A stretch of DNA of 64,000 bases. Origin: Bimastos eiseni. Its lineage: Eukaryota; Annelida; Clitellata; Crassiclitellata; Lumbricidae. The notes below the pieces were generated by a model. That model saw only the letters and a program-made list of their open reading frames with translations. It was not told where the DNA came from and searched no databases. The DNA lies in assembly GCA_959347315.1 (NCBI GenBank), contig OY365818.1:5168531-5232530 (forward strand). The letters are read 5' to 3'. Below, piece by piece: positions 20,600 through 54,908 of this stretch. A program made the translations under genes and the position numbers. Position 1 is the first letter of the stretch; each line of letters begins with the position of its first letter.

Positions 20600-23500
20600 C
20601 ACCGTGCCTGATATTCATGTCTTCGTTTAAGTTTGGTGTTGTTTATACCGAAAGAGAATGAAATGAGTAAATGATGGTATGGTTTGGGGTCAGGCATTAT
20701 CGTGGGGTCGTCATTGTGAAACAGTATTTGCCTTAAGGTGGTAGGGATAGAAATCTGATTTAAATTGTTTTATCGAAACACTAATAGAACCGATTGACAA
20801 ACTGCCATCGCACAGTCTGGAACCCCGCTTTTAGTACACCCTCTTTTAGTACACCAGCATCATAGCTGGTGTACTATTCATTTTTGACGGTTTTAATTGT
20901 CGAATCATGGCACTACATTTGCGAGACACAATCAAATGAAAAATTACAACTGAACGTTTGTTTATCAGTTTTATTGATTCCAGTTGTTACCCTCCAACCA
21001 CATAATTGCCGGGACGTTGGTCATCAAAATGGCACACCCATTTGTCTTCCTGTAGGTCTGTTGGCCTTGCTACACATATGTAGACCTTGCTATGCATTAT
21101 GCCAGTTAATTTAATAAAAACATTGGATTGTTTCTGCATTTTTTATTAATATATTTAAGTTTAAATTATTTAAGTTTTAAAGTGAATTTAATTTGGGGAA
21201 TGCATTCAGGTTTATTAGAGGGACACTGCACAAGTTTCTTTCGTGCATCACATTTCGAGGTTATCTGACTTAATGGCTGTGCTGTGGAGATTTTGCTCAT
21301 TTTGTAAATTTGCTGTCAAGAATGTAATTACTGTACCAACCAGTCAGACTCCTTTTATATGGGCATCTGTCTGCCCTATTTGAAGAAATGATGGTTCTTT
21401 TCCATCCAACAGTTTCTACAGACAACTTACTGATGCCAGCAAGTCATTAATTACTCCTACAGCTTGTCAGTTTTTAGGTTTTGCTTGTGTTATTCTTGAG
21501 GCATATAAGGTTTCATTTTTTTCTAATTTTCTATTTTTCGAATTGTAATTGCTTATGAATATTTTACACCGTCAGTTAAGATATATGAATTATATATAAA
21601 TTCTTGACATGCTGTTTCGAGATTTGTTTGCTTTTTATACTGGGTCGAGTTTCCTGAATGTAGTCGGTTGATATTGTACTGCACTGTAGAGTTGCTATCG
21701 CGAAGTCTTGTACTCTTTCAGGAATTGTCCGTAACAAGGCCGCAAAATGTCAACACAATACCTTTTAATTCTGTCATTTTATATTTGCCTTAGCAAATCG
21801 TGAAATCTTATCTTAGTCTTGTACATCAGTTCTTGCCTGTCCTTTAGATTCAGTCTCCTGTTCTAAATGGTCTGTCTTGCACATTTCTTGCCCAACACTT
21901 TTAGCAACCATCTGCATTTGTTTCCAAATCGCTCTAATGTGGCTATAGCAGTTTCAAGCAATGCAATAAAACAGAAATGATCAACTGGTAATAGCTGCAT
22001 GGAAAAGTGTTCAGAAGTCTACAAGAGCTTAATTCTAGGGAAATCTAGCGTATTAGTCACTGGCTACAACAAAAGCAGTCGTGCTGACTAAATTGGATTT
22101 ATTACAACCAAAATACTGACAAGAATTTATCTGCCGATGATACATGTGCATTGCAACAGAAAATGTGCTTCTTCAAACTGATCCGTTAATAACGCACAGA
22201 TGTTCCGACATACATATTAAAAACAAGATACAAAGAACTATGAAAAAGACTTTTTAAAAAGTAATAAACAATACAAAATTTTTTAATCAGTTCGCCCGTG
22301 AGTCAACAAATCCATAGTTATGTACAACGTCATCTTATATGTGTGCTGATACTGAAAGCCTGCCTTATTTAAGACCCCAGCAATTACATGATTGAATTTA
22401 TCTTCACCTGTAGATTGATATCATCTGAGATTCTTCGTAAGTCCATCGAAATTCAATACAAATCCAGAAATTTACAATGGTCTGGTGTTAAAAAATCTAA
22501 TATAATTTTATGCCTTGAATTTATCAGTTCCACAGAAAGCTACATTAGAAAGACCAGCTTCTTCTACTGTAAAAAAATCAAGTCCACAAGAACTAGGTTC
22601 TTGAGATCACATTTCAATGCCCAGTCAGAATCCAGAAGGTTCGGTCGTCGGAGACATAATGGATGCCATGATGGCAGGCGATTACAACAGATTACACACA
22701 TGATCAGTTAAGGTGAACCGGGATAATTTCCTGTCAGGGTCACTGCACAAATGCACTAAACTATTTGGGACATGTGATGAAAAGTTTGCAGACTTACTTC
22801 CGCACAATCTGTAAAATGAGTTCAGTGCCTCTAATTTGCAAGACCATTCTGTCTGATCATGATCAGTTCTGAGTCCCTCAGAGGAATTGTCCTAAAGAGG
22901 CGCTACATAAGTGAGAAATTACAACAAGAGCCTGAACACATGCATAATTAAAATGCAGACAATCAGAGTACATTGTAAATGTTGACTTGTTTCCCAGGCT
23001 CTAAACAGTGATGAACATTGCTAGAAATACTCAGTACATACAACAGGAGCTGTGCTGTGGTAGATTTAGCAAGACATGACAAAGTGAAATACCGGATACA
23101 GATGACAAAGTTATCTAGGTAAAACTTTGTCATTTAAGTAAAATTTATCACCTAAGTAAAACTTTGCCATCTACTACAAACATTTACAGAAAATGGCACA
23201 ACTTAAACACAAAGTATTAATTTTCAGAGATCTTGCAGTATCAAACATAACTTCAACAAACACAGTTTGTCACCGGAAAATTGAAGCTCTAGAGCAACAA
23301 AAGAACCTAGCTAAAACCGTAATTACGTATCCTTCGAAAATAGAACTCAACAGTTTATGCCTAGATAAATTTCGATAATACATCCAAACTACATATCTCT
23401 GAAACTAATAGTTGAACTTCCTTCGGGCAATTTGGCATGGCATTTCGCAGAAAACAATAAAAACTGTGAACACAATAAATTGAGAACCTCTAAAGTCTTA

Positions 23501-23700
23501 GACCTTAAAAATCACATGTAAATGCAGAATTCGATAGAGTGCAGTACTAAAGAGTATTTTTTTTAAAGACAGAATAAAACACTCAAAAGTTTCAGCAATT
23601 CTTTTGGCACAAATATTTCTAAGCAGTACATAATAGTTTACTACAGTGCTATTGCTGTTGCAAAGGTTTTCATTTGACACACATAGAATTATTTATCAGA
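20600..23700. other. Intergenic space after SPTLC1, no gene seen
   Basis: AT-rich unique sequence, with a short AACTTTGTCAT/AAGTAAAA repeat near 23095-23170 and a GAGGCGCTACATAAGTG element tail near 22900. The ORF at 22388-22711 has no family resemblance. Confidence 0.5.
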
Positions 23701-23740
23701 CTTAATCATCAGACTAGGTGATAGTTATATGAGATTTAGA

Positions 23741-24236
23741 GACCATCCATATATTACGTACGCAAAAAATCGGATTTTCGGAACCACCCTCCCTCTGTTG
23801 CACCGCGTACATTTCGTGGACCCCTCCCACGCGTACGTCCATTTGAGCTCTACCCCACCCTATCGCAAAGGTTAAATAGCTAAAGACACTATGAGACATT
23901 AATTTTACCACAGGCCATTTATTTTTGTTAAGTATCATATTTAACAGCTATTTAACATTTAAATTTGTTAACTGTTATGACGAAATAAAACTAACAACAC
24001 TTACATTTCAAGCAGTTTAATGCTACATAAAATTGATTAAGCGGGAATATGGTATGTGATTAGGTTTACAGTTCTGATTCTCATATTCCGTATTATGGAC
24101 TTCATAATTAGACAATTATATTTATGTACGTACATATTTTCGGAACCCCCTCCTCCCCACCATACGCACCCGTACGCAAAATCGCCAAAATTCGAAACCC
24201 CTCTTTCCTCGCTGCGTACGTAATATGTGGACGGCC
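23741..24236. mobile_element. ~496 bp MITE with terminal inverted repeats
   Basis: The left end GACCATCCATATATTACGTA (23741) and the right end TACGTAATATGTGGACGGCC (to 24236) are inverted copies of GRCCRTCCAYATATTACGTACGCA. Next to each are GGAACC-rich, C-rich blocks (ACCCCTC...). No transposase is present. The terminal motif is of a kind seen in many invertebrate genomes. Confidence 0.8.
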
Positions 24237-24239
24237 CCC

Positions 24240-27200
24240 TATTATCCACTTGACTTCAATTCTCAGACTCTGCTTCAGGACAGACAACAGGAAGTTTTAA
24301 GGGTAGAGGTAACTTAGAGGTAACTTGTAATTAAAGCTATCTAAGTAGAAATTGTTCAAGTGATGGGGCTAGGACAAAAATCAAGAATTTACCTTGAGGT
24401 AAGACGAAAGTAATGGCGATGAGGTAAGACATAGCAAAACTAAATGAAGCAATTAGGTCGAAATAAGGTAATGTAGTGTAACATAAGTTAATGAAGAATG
24501 AAATATGTAATGAGACAATGTTAAATAAGGTATAGAAAGGTGAGCGATATGCAAGAGTAAATTGCATCTCAGACCTGCATCATGTCAGTTCAAAAAACAC
24601 AGTCATAGCCAACACCACAATTTACACGCTGTGCCAATGTTGCCCAACTGCGCGTCCTGTAATGAATCAAATACAACAAAACAAAATTAATCAGAGAATA
24701 ATACATTGTCTGGCAAACAACAATTCCTCGTAGATGTACGCACATTCAAGCTACTCTAAAACGGTCGAAAGACCAACTATCATTACGTAAACAAGGTCTT
24801 CCTATATCACAAAAGTTATAAAAGTTCTAGAGCATAAACTGCTGTTGCCTACACGAATGTCAAAAGTTAACATCTTTCATAGACAACACTTTGAGCAACT
24901 AACCACATCGATCTTTCAGCTACGACTACTGTTGTTCTTACTAGACAGTTAACGTTAAGACGATCACACGTGAACTAACATGACTTCTAGCGTTGGCTAA
25001 TTTAGGTGAACGAATATAAAAATCTCCTAAAAGCCATGATCATTACCAAACTATCACAGCTAAATACGTTACGATGGCTCGAGAGCATATAGTTGCGTAC
25101 GGTCCTTTACAGCCACAAGATTGTAATTATCATACAGTACGCACAGGTGGCCCTTTGGACGAACAGTCTGTCTCTTTAACGTTGCAGTCACACTTTTAAA
25201 CACAGCCATAGTAAATGCAAGAAAGATAATGAGCCTCCAGCCATTTCCTCTTTGGTATCCAGAAATTACTGTGTGATGATGGTTCAACAGTCAGAGGCAA
25301 TATACTTCAGAAATGCCTAGGTATATATAATGTACACGTCTTTCCATAGCAGCAGCATATGGCCTCGACTCTGCTCATTCTAAAATGAGAGGGTCAGATC
25401 CTTTACTACCACTTACCCATCTGAATGGACACCATGCCATCTAGGGCCCCCTGCCCCTGCAAGCCTCAGAATTGAATCTCTAAAATCAGGCAGTGAAACG
25501 CGTTCCGTAAGCTCTCTTACGCCGAGACGCATGAGACACAGCCCGTGCTCCAAATAATGTAGTATCCGGGTCTCCTTAGGGCATTAGTACAACCATGATA
25601 AATTACTCTAAGGCTAGTCAAGTAGACAAGCACTACTGTTTCTAAATGAATTGTGAAAACTTATACTGGACTGCAACATTTTGAAAGTCCTCTATTAAAA
25701 TATTACAGACTAAACATTTTAAAACTGTGCACAAGTAGTATTGAGAAAGCTGATGACAGAATATTCAACTGATATTCTATCTAAAGCTACAAACATTTCA
25801 CAACCGGGAAAGAGGAAAAAAGCATCAACGAAATGCGTTCAACTCAACTAACCATAATTCTCTGTTCAACTTTATCACTCACCTTGGTCAAAAAACAATT
25901 ACTGTCACATCACAATCATGAACTCACTAGCAAAGCCTCTTCCCTTCCCTGATGAATACATGTCAACAAGTCCAAGCTGTAACTTAATTAACAAATACCC
26001 CTTTGATTTTTTACACCAAGCGCAAAGTTCCGCAAACTGATCACTAATATTGTATTTTCAACTAAAAATAACAAATACGTAACATATGACCAGTAAATTG
26101 AAATACATGTCAGCTCCAACATATTGTTGAATATAGAGAAAAATCTTGTAAAATATCCAGCCAAATATAATGGCTAATTTCCTGTAATTGTATTAGTAAC
26201 TTCTTTACTCAGATCAGAATGTGATTATTAATAATGCATAAAAGACAACCTTCATTCTGTACAGCAGACCAATCAACAAATTTATTCATATACAACCTGA
26301 ACTTCAATACTCTGGAATACAAAACAATTAATTAATTTACCAATTTTATATGGCAGAATACAAATTTAAGTATGCTTTGTGGAAAGTAAGACTCACCGTA
26401 AGTAAGACATGCTTAGCCGACATGATCTGAAAAAATTAGGCTGTTAGGTTTCACACAGGCCTTCAAGCAGATTAAGATTTTCATTATATTAGGGATATAG
26501 TATACTACAATAAAAAAAACCAGTGAACTACACAAAATTACACACAGGACAGGATTACACAAAAATAAAACATAAATGTTAAAAATAATCATAATATTGT
26601 AAGACTATTGCTAACAACACCATTGCTACTTGATGGCAAACATCTACACAACCTCAACCATAGTATGACTCTCTGTGTCTGCCTGCCTGTATGCCTGTAT
26701 GTCTGTCTGTCTGTCTGTATCTCTCTCTCTCTCTCTCTCTATCTCTGTCTGAAGTCCTGTCCGTCTCTCTGTCTTTTTCTCTCCATAGGCACTCTTCACA
26801 CTACAACAAGCCTAATGTCACTGCAAATGCCTCAGTCTTCTCTATCACGATAAGCACTTATATTAGACAAACATTCACCAAACAAGTGCAAATTACACAA
26901 AATTGCATAAGAACATAAGAACAATAATACAAAAACTTTCCAAGTCTGAAGCTGTTTTGCAGTTTCGCACATTTCTGACTTTCAACCCCTCCCTGGTTTT
27001 CAGTTCATCGCAGCCAATACAATGCAAGCTTTCAACTCCAAAAATTTTTGTGGAAACTGTGCTACAACAATTTCTACATTGATAGGCAAGATTCAAGCAA
27101 CTTTTCCAGCTTCTAGAGCTACTTCATAAGTAATAACCGTGTTGGAGTGTAATTTCCTCCAAAGGTGACTCAACGATAGCCCTAATATTCTGGAGGTCAT

Positions 27201-28790
27201 GTTCCACTATGTGGGGCATTTGTAGACCAATCAACAGAGGTCACTAAGGCGCCAGCATCACGCTCCTTAACCACTAAGATCCACTCAACTACACCCTGCA
27301 ACAATTCAAAAAGGAGCTATATAAATATTCAATACAAACACGAAACTATAATAGTTCAAACAAAAGTTGCTTAAAACAATCGTGAGTACAAAGACTCATA
27401 TAAAATGGGTGTACGCTGCGTAAAACGAAGAAGAGTCAGCGTATGAAATTTTTTACATCTCTTGACAAACCCTATTGCTCTCTATAGTGCCTGAGATGGG
27501 ATCGATGAATCTATCCAACTAAAAACTTCACTACTAGGCTGAAAATCAGCGAAAAACTCTGGAACTTCTCTTCAGCTATGTGCTTCAGAAAAGTATATTA
27601 AAAAATGCGAAATTTACATAGAAAACAACTTATCAAGAAGAACGCGATAAGAACACGGTCCCAAAATCAGTTGGATCATTTACAATGCTGATTGTTAAGT
27701 GCAAAAACAAAACGAACAGTAGAAAATATTACCCATTTCAAAATATATCCAGAACATGCCATAAATTGCTAAATAAAAATTAGATAGACTTAATTTATAT
27801 ACTTTACAGATCAAAAACAGTTCAAAGGGAAAACAAAGATGTGAGAATGTATGACCAAGAAAAGAAAAAGCTCAAATGACTTGTGTCAGAGCGAAGAAAG
27901 TTTGAAAAGTTTATTAAGCAGTAAAAATAAATTCTTTGCCTTAACGTTGACATGCAGATCTTTGTTGCATGATCTTGAAGATAACATTAATTACTAATCA
28001 CCAATTATTATATATCGTCAATGACTAGACCATTTAATAATAAGTGCTTAATTATGGTGTGGCTGAGGAACAGATTGGCTGTTTAGGTTTCAATACTAAG
28101 TGCTTATCACATGAAATCATAATGAAAACTTTAAGCCTCATGGAGAAATATATTTGAATTCAAAAGAAAAGATGATGAGTTCATAACATACAATAATAAT
28201 TTGTGAATGTGTGTCACGTAATGAATAATTATTAGGAAATACAGTCAAGTACTAACAATGTCCAACATGGAGTTAGAAATGGATGCACAAAAGATAAATT
28301 CGCTGTGAATGCGCATGGTCACTTACAACAATGATAAGAATAACCTCATCATCCAAATGTACTATATTATTATGTCCAAGAGTGGAGTATTAAACTGTTG
28401 TTATCAAATACATTCACTTATAGTAATTAATGCAATTGTATTAATTACACCATTCATACCATTAGCAGTTCATCACCCTTTATACCATTAGCAGAGTAGT
28501 TTACACCGTTTATACTATTCCTAGAGCAGTTTTCAATGGGTTCAAAATAACTTCTCCAAAAGTAGTAGCACTCAGATTTAGACACTGAGTAAAATAAGAT
28601 TCTGTATCCTCTCTGTGTAAACTGTAAAGCGCCCAATCAGTACATGTTGAATTCAGACGCACTTGACCAGTTAGTCACTTAGGCAAAAGAGTACTACACA
28701 AAAAACTGGAATATGGCCATAGCCAAAAAGGTACTCCACATGAAACAGGTACCTGACCACTCAATCCAATAGACTGAAGGTACTAACTAA
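24240..28790. other. Intergenic stretch, mostly AT-rich unique sequence
   Basis: No gene was recognised. It includes a CTGT/CT microsatellite at 26690-26790, a possible element tail near 27310 (GGAGCTATATAAATATTC), and a small minus-strand frame at 26893-27096 with two CxxC pairs. The SLC4A11 3' UTR end must lie somewhere below 30064, but I could not choose a poly(A) signal. Confidence 0.4.
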
Positions 28791-28794
28791 CATC

Positions 28795-28985
28795 GGGCAT
28801 TTGCGTTTGCTGTTGTAGGTCCATCTGCCTACCATGACAATCCTCCATCACAAAGGGCCAAACTAATGACTCTTTCCTCTATTGGCTTCTCACCCTTTAA
28901 AGGTGTTTCTTACTCACCGGGGTTTCCATGCTCAGTGCACCTCAGAGTAGTCATTCTGAGAGGCGCTATATAAATCTAAAGATAC
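28795..28985 (+). mobile_element. Short dispersed element, family A (copy 3)
   Basis: TTTGCTGTTGTAGGTCCATC, ACCGGGGTTTCCATGCTC and the end GAGGCGCTATATAAATCTAA match the reverse strand of 396-600 over their length. Confidence 0.75.
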
Positions 28986-29024
28986 AATACGACACTACGT
29001 GCAAATTATCATCATCATTAATCA

Positions 29025-29370
29025 GTAACTTCTATTGCGCCAGGGTGCAATGCACAAGGCATCAAACGATGGCATACCAAAATAAAGCTCAAATCAGGTC
29101 AGTATATCTAAAGAATAGTCTTATCTATTGTAAAATTCTAAATTCTAAAGCGCCACTCGAAAGCCAAGCGCGGGGCACCAGATTATTCATGAGCACTGCG
29201 TCAAGTCAGATGGGTTGTCCAAAGAGGTAATCAGAAGGAGGTCCGAGTTCTATGGTCAGAAGGGACAGAGTAGATGCTAAGGTGGTGTCGTTTAGGTCAA
29301 GATTTGGAAAGCAGATAAGCCAATGAACACTTCGGACTTAAGTGGAAAGCACGATGACTGATAATTTTAA
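29025..29370 (+). mobile_element. Two adjacent dispersed elements (families F and C)
   Basis: 29025-29110 (GGTGCAATGCACAAGGCATCA, CGATGGCATACCAAAATAAA) resembles 37900-38000. 29145-29370 (AAGCGCCACTCGAAAGCCAAG, GGGCACCAGATTATTCATGAG, GTCGTTTAGGTCAAGATTTGG) resembles 31325-31475, 48820-49000 and 58965-59150. Confidence 0.7.
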
Positions 29371-29594
29371 CTATTTGCGTGTGTAATATTTGCTGAGGTG
29401 AATACTTCCGAATAGTCCCGAAAAACGGGATATTCGGCCGAGGCGAATGTCCAAGGCGATTTCCGGTTATGCCCTATTGGGAATGATAGTGGAAACCGAA
29501 AAAGTGGGGAATTCAGGAGGCAGATTGTTCCATAGACAGATAAACCAACCTTAAGTTGAGAAAAAAATGACATAAAATACTGAGCAACTGATAC

Positions 29595-29690
29595 AAAGAG
29601 ACAGAGAAAGACAGAGACAGAGAGAGAGAAAGACAGAGACAGAGAGAGATAGAGAAAGAGAGAGACAGAGAGAGAGACAGAGAGAGAGAG
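29595..29690. repeat. (GACAGA)/(GA)n microsatellite
   Basis: Compound GAGA/CAGA repeats 370 bp downstream of the SLC4A11 stop codon. Confidence 0.9.
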
Positions 29691-30063
29691 TTATACTATG
29701 CTTAAAACAGGCAACTGATCCAGGAAAAAACCGGAAACCATTGAATATTTAAAAACAATTGAACTTATTAACAAAATTCATAACTCTATGCTAGCCAAAT
29801 GAGCGGTCCGGCTTCACAGTTTTTTTCAGAAATGTTGGGTGCGACAAGGTAGACCAGATTGCCTGGACAAAAACAGCCCTGGTTCATCGAGATCAACCCC
29901 TGCCATGCAACGGTTAATTTAGCCCTCTGGAGCCTGTGATCTTCTGTCCAAGGGTTGACCTTTACCCTCTGGTGATCGCTTCTTGCCCAGTTGACTTCTG
30001 ACAGAGATCACAGCACATATTGCTTTCACGAAGTCGGTGATCAACCGACCGACCACACGGCTG

Positions 30064-50950
<20,887 letters not shown>

Positions 50951-50974
50951 CTACAGTTCGCAATCAATTCCCAT

Positions 50975-51165
50975 CTCAATCAATCAATCAATCAATCAGT
51001 AAGTCAATCAATCAGGCAATCAAGCAATCAATCAATCAATTAGTCCGTCAGTCCGTTAATCAATCGATCAAATAATCAGTCAGTCAGTCTATCAATCAAT
51101 CAGTCAGCCAGCCAGTCAATCCGTCAGTCAGTCAATCAATCAATCAGTAAGTCGCGGGTTATAAT
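50975..51165. repeat. (CAAT)/(CAGT)n microsatellite (intron 1)
   Basis: Degenerate AATC and AGTC tetramers begin ~25 bp from the exon 2 acceptor. Confidence 0.9.
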
Positions 51166-51429
51166 CACAATGGCGAGCAACGACTAAAAATTAATAAGAC
51201 ATCATTTAATGTTGCAAGGGAAACATGTAGGCCTAAACTGAATCAGATTAATGTACAAACGCACCTGAATTTAAGGCTATTTTAATTTTTAAAAAAGATT
51301 CGTATGACCTCTGCGCCTACCCTTCTAATTACGATGCCTGGTTATGTTGTCCCTATTGAAATTCTTAGTGTTACTGGTACTATTTATATTAGGGGGTCTA
51401 CGTTTCCACTTTATCCTAGTGCCCAGCGT

Positions 51430-51600
51430 GTGTGACAGTCACTCAAGAGGCGGTGGCTCAAATCCTCTAATCCACTTGCACCCTCAGTTGATTACTGAGT
51501 ACACTGACCGTGGGCGCAGTCGGTGGGGAGAATAGGCGGCGAGGGAGAACTAGGAGACGACTCCCAATTGTGTAAGCTAAGAGAAATGAAGACGTCAATC
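51430..51600 (+). mobile_element. Diverged SINE, family E-like (copy 3)
   Basis: AGAGGCGGTGGCTCAAATCCT resembles a B-box head. ACTGAGTACACTGACCGTGG and GGCGGCGAGGGAGAACTAGG recall the body at 12370-12420. Confidence 0.45.
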
Positions 51601-51649
51601 GTTTCATATATCCAAGACTGCTTCTCGCGATTAGCCTAAGGGACTGCTG

Positions 51650-52210
51650 CTATCTTCTTCCTCATCTCCTTAGTCCCATGCTCATACTACCCCTCTTCTA
51701 CGTCATAGTAATTGTTTCCTTCTTCTTCTTCTCCATCTCCATTTCCTCCTTTTCCCCCTTGTTCTCCTTCCTCGTCCTTCTCCAACCACCTCCTCTTTCT
51801 TCTTCCTCCTCTTCTCCTTCTACTTCTACTTCTACTTCTCAGTTTCCTCCATGTCATTTACCTCCTCCTCCTCTTATCCTTCCCTCTTCTCTTTCATTGT
51901 CATTTCCCACAGCTTTCTTTCCCCGTTCCTTTCCCACTCATGCCTCATGTCTCCTTGCCTTTCCTCTTCGTCTTAATCTTCTGCCCCCTCCTCTTCGTCT
52001 TCTTCCTCCTCATTTTCAATTTCCTCCTCCTCATCTTCCTCCTTCTTAATACGTCTTCTGTCGCGCCACCTTCTTCCACCTCTTCTTCTTCTACTCCGAC
52101 TCCTGCCTCATCAACTCAACACCTTCTTCTCTCTCTTCCTCTACCTCTTCATCTTCATCTTCTTCATTTACTCCTAATATTACTTCTTCTTTTTACTCTC
52201 TTCTCGATCA
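51650..52210. repeat. Polypyrimidine tract (CTT/CCT-rich)
   Basis: About 560 bp of C/T-rich sequence on the + strand. Both long frames are low-complexity artefacts. Confidence 0.85.
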
Positions 52211-52861
52211 TCTTCATAGATGAATCCAAAACACATTAAAATAATACAGTGCCACTCTGCGTGCGTCATTCTTCTTATGTGCACTAAACAGTAAAACTCT
52301 GACTTAGCGCAGTGAATGGCTGACACGAAGTTGCTAAATTTAATTCTGCTTTGCAATGCACCTTCTTTATGACAGAGGCGCTCTTTAGAACCCCTTCAGC
52401 TGATAATGGGCCCCAGAGGTGGCCTTAAAGGAGCTTTTATGGCGATGGTCGTTTACGCTCTGCTGCACCTCCGTTTTATATAGGCCCTACACACAGTTTC
52501 ATACTAAATGAAGGCAGTGAAAAAGAGAGAAAACTACTCTGTTGCTAGGACTACTAGCGCAATATAACGACGACGATGACGACGACGATGACGATGATGA
52601 TGACGCTTACCTCTAATCGTGTATAAACCAACGAAACTTCCTCACCATCATCTAGAATGTAAGCAAATCTTCAACCAATAAAACCAACCTGCATGCAAAA
52701 CTCAATGACAGCACTTGTTAATTAAATGATAAAAGTGCTGTAGTCCTACTTATTAAACTGTTGCTCTGCGTTTTTAGAAGCCAGGGATGTCAAGTGTACT
52801 GAACATAATGGTTCATAACTAATTCAACTTGTATAATGTTACAGGCAATATGCTGAACTAG

Positions 52862-53032
52862 GGATTTTGTAAAATGCCTAGGCAATTTGTAAAACCCTAA
52901 CTCTACCGTCTACACTAACCTAATCCTAACCCTAACCCTGATCTTTACCCTAACTCTAATTATAACGGTAAATGTGTGATTCTACATGGCCTATTGCCTG
53001 AAATCTAAGAAATCAAGCATTTTACAAAATCC
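52862..53032. mobile_element. 171 bp inverted-repeat element with telomere-like interior
   Basis: The perfect 16 bp ends GGATTTTGTAAAATGC and GCATTTTACAAAATCC flank a stretch with CCTAACCCTAACCCTGATCT (degenerate CCCTAA). It looks like a small MITE. The CCCTAA run is only 2-4 units. Confidence 0.75.
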
Positions 53033-54908
53033 ATGTTTGACACATTGTCTGTTTACAACATTATATTTAGGTTACTCTGACAGGTTATAGCTTCTGGAAT
53101 CCAGCCAACATCATTATAGACTCCTTGCGCCGTAGGCTTTTGTGTATACATATTGCAGATTACCTGCCTTTGCTTCCAACTATCATCGCCGTGGATTTGA
53201 CATGCACTCTGATTCCGCCAAGTATAGCGACCATCGGTTGCTGCTTTGAGCCTAATACATTAGCGTAATGGAAGTTCTCGGATTGATTACATTTGAAGAT
53301 CTAAAGTCGCCTGCCCCATTTTGCAGACTCTAAAATAAGACTATACTGTAAACTAGAATGAGTTTTCAATTCAAGGGAGTCATCAACACCACGTGATCAG
53401 TAGTCAATACTAATAACGTTTAATGACAAAATATTTTTTGAGAATGATTAAACGCCTTTAATTTAGGTCTACGCAGGTCACGTGTGTCAGCTATATAATT
53501 TTATTATTTCGGACCTTTTATTCTGTCAGATAAACATTTTGCATTATTGCAGTAGTGTGTTCATTTAGTTCAGAACTATCTGTATGGCTTAAACAAATTT
53601 GAAAGAGTGCCCACATTTACGGTGATTCAAAAGTAAGTGCTAGCTTAAGTTAATAAATATCTTAAATGATCAGAATTTTTTGATGCCTTTAATAGATGAC
53701 CACGCTCACTACATGCCAGGTCCAAGAAGAGGACTCAGAGGAGGGTAAGAGGAAAATACCCATGGGCCCGGCGATGCCTTAGGGGTCAGTGCCAGGCCCG
53801 AAGTCAATCTTCTCAAAAAGCAATTGAGATAATTTAGAGACCAATGACTGCTGGCCCTGTCTATGGCCCGGATTTTCCGTTGGCGGGCCTTCTCTCTAAG
53901 TACTAGTAAGCAGTATGTAGACCCACGGTCACCCACCCACATATCTTACAGCCCATTTCTGTGCGATGGGACTAGATCCTCGCATCTTCCTTTTAATCTT
54001 GATGTGTTTTTCGCACCGTAGACTGACGAGCCGAGATTGTTTCCGCGGACTACAGATCATTAATTATTTTTCTGATAATGTATGATCGCACGAGTCAATT
54101 GGTGGACGTCTCGTTCAAGGCACAGTTATCTATTTTTTGGCGTCAAACGTCGGAAGCGGGAAGTAGCAGCATGCGTCACGTCTCCATCAGCCTTGAAGGA
54201 ATCGATATCAACACATGGGAGACGTTTTGGGCGGCAGCAGAGTCTGCAGCAACGGCTGTTCTCTCTCAGTGGATAGGCAGCGGCTGCCACTCGGTTTAGC
54301 TGTGCATGTATCGAGGCATAAAAAAAACTTGCGATCAACAGTTATAAAACCGAAGACGTGGAGCGGCTGCAGGCAGTTATTGCAATTCTGCTTGGCTTTC
54401 CCGCTGGTCTGGAATGGGGTATACCCACACTCGGATGGTTTAATGGCCAACGAGGAAATTCCGCAGAATTCGGCTGTTTATGTCAAGACTGCCAAGCGAG
54501 GACACGCTACACGCAAACTCGATAGGACCAGTTTGTACAGCAGCCGACATAGCTATAGCTGTCTCATGAAAAGCCAATGAAACATTGTCCACCAATTAAG
54601 AAATCAATTATTGTCCAAAGCCTCGTCCCATGAGTTAATCGTAGAAAATGCGGAGCGAAAGAGCAAGGCCAAGTGAATCATTGAATTGCTATTGCCGACA
54701 AAAGACAAGTCAGACCCATAAATATAGACGGCCTATTATATTATTCAAGTGGAAATGATGCTATCTCCAAATCAGATTTTTAGTGCACGAATTGCTTAAT
54801 TAACGAACGCAATTTTACGTAAAATGTAATTTGATGCAGTGCATTGCAATTACGACTTATTTATTGGCCTACGTGGCCTTATTGCCTGTATGAAAGAGTT
54901 CCTTAATT

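Noticed and set aside
22388..22711. 107-codon frame as a gene
   Set aside because: The composition is like the surrounding AT-rich DNA. There is no family resemblance and no splice or regulatory context.
54215..54580. 121-codon frame on the + strand
   Set aside because: No recognisable domain. It overlaps open frames on both strands in a locally GC-richer patch, so evidence for coding is insufficient.
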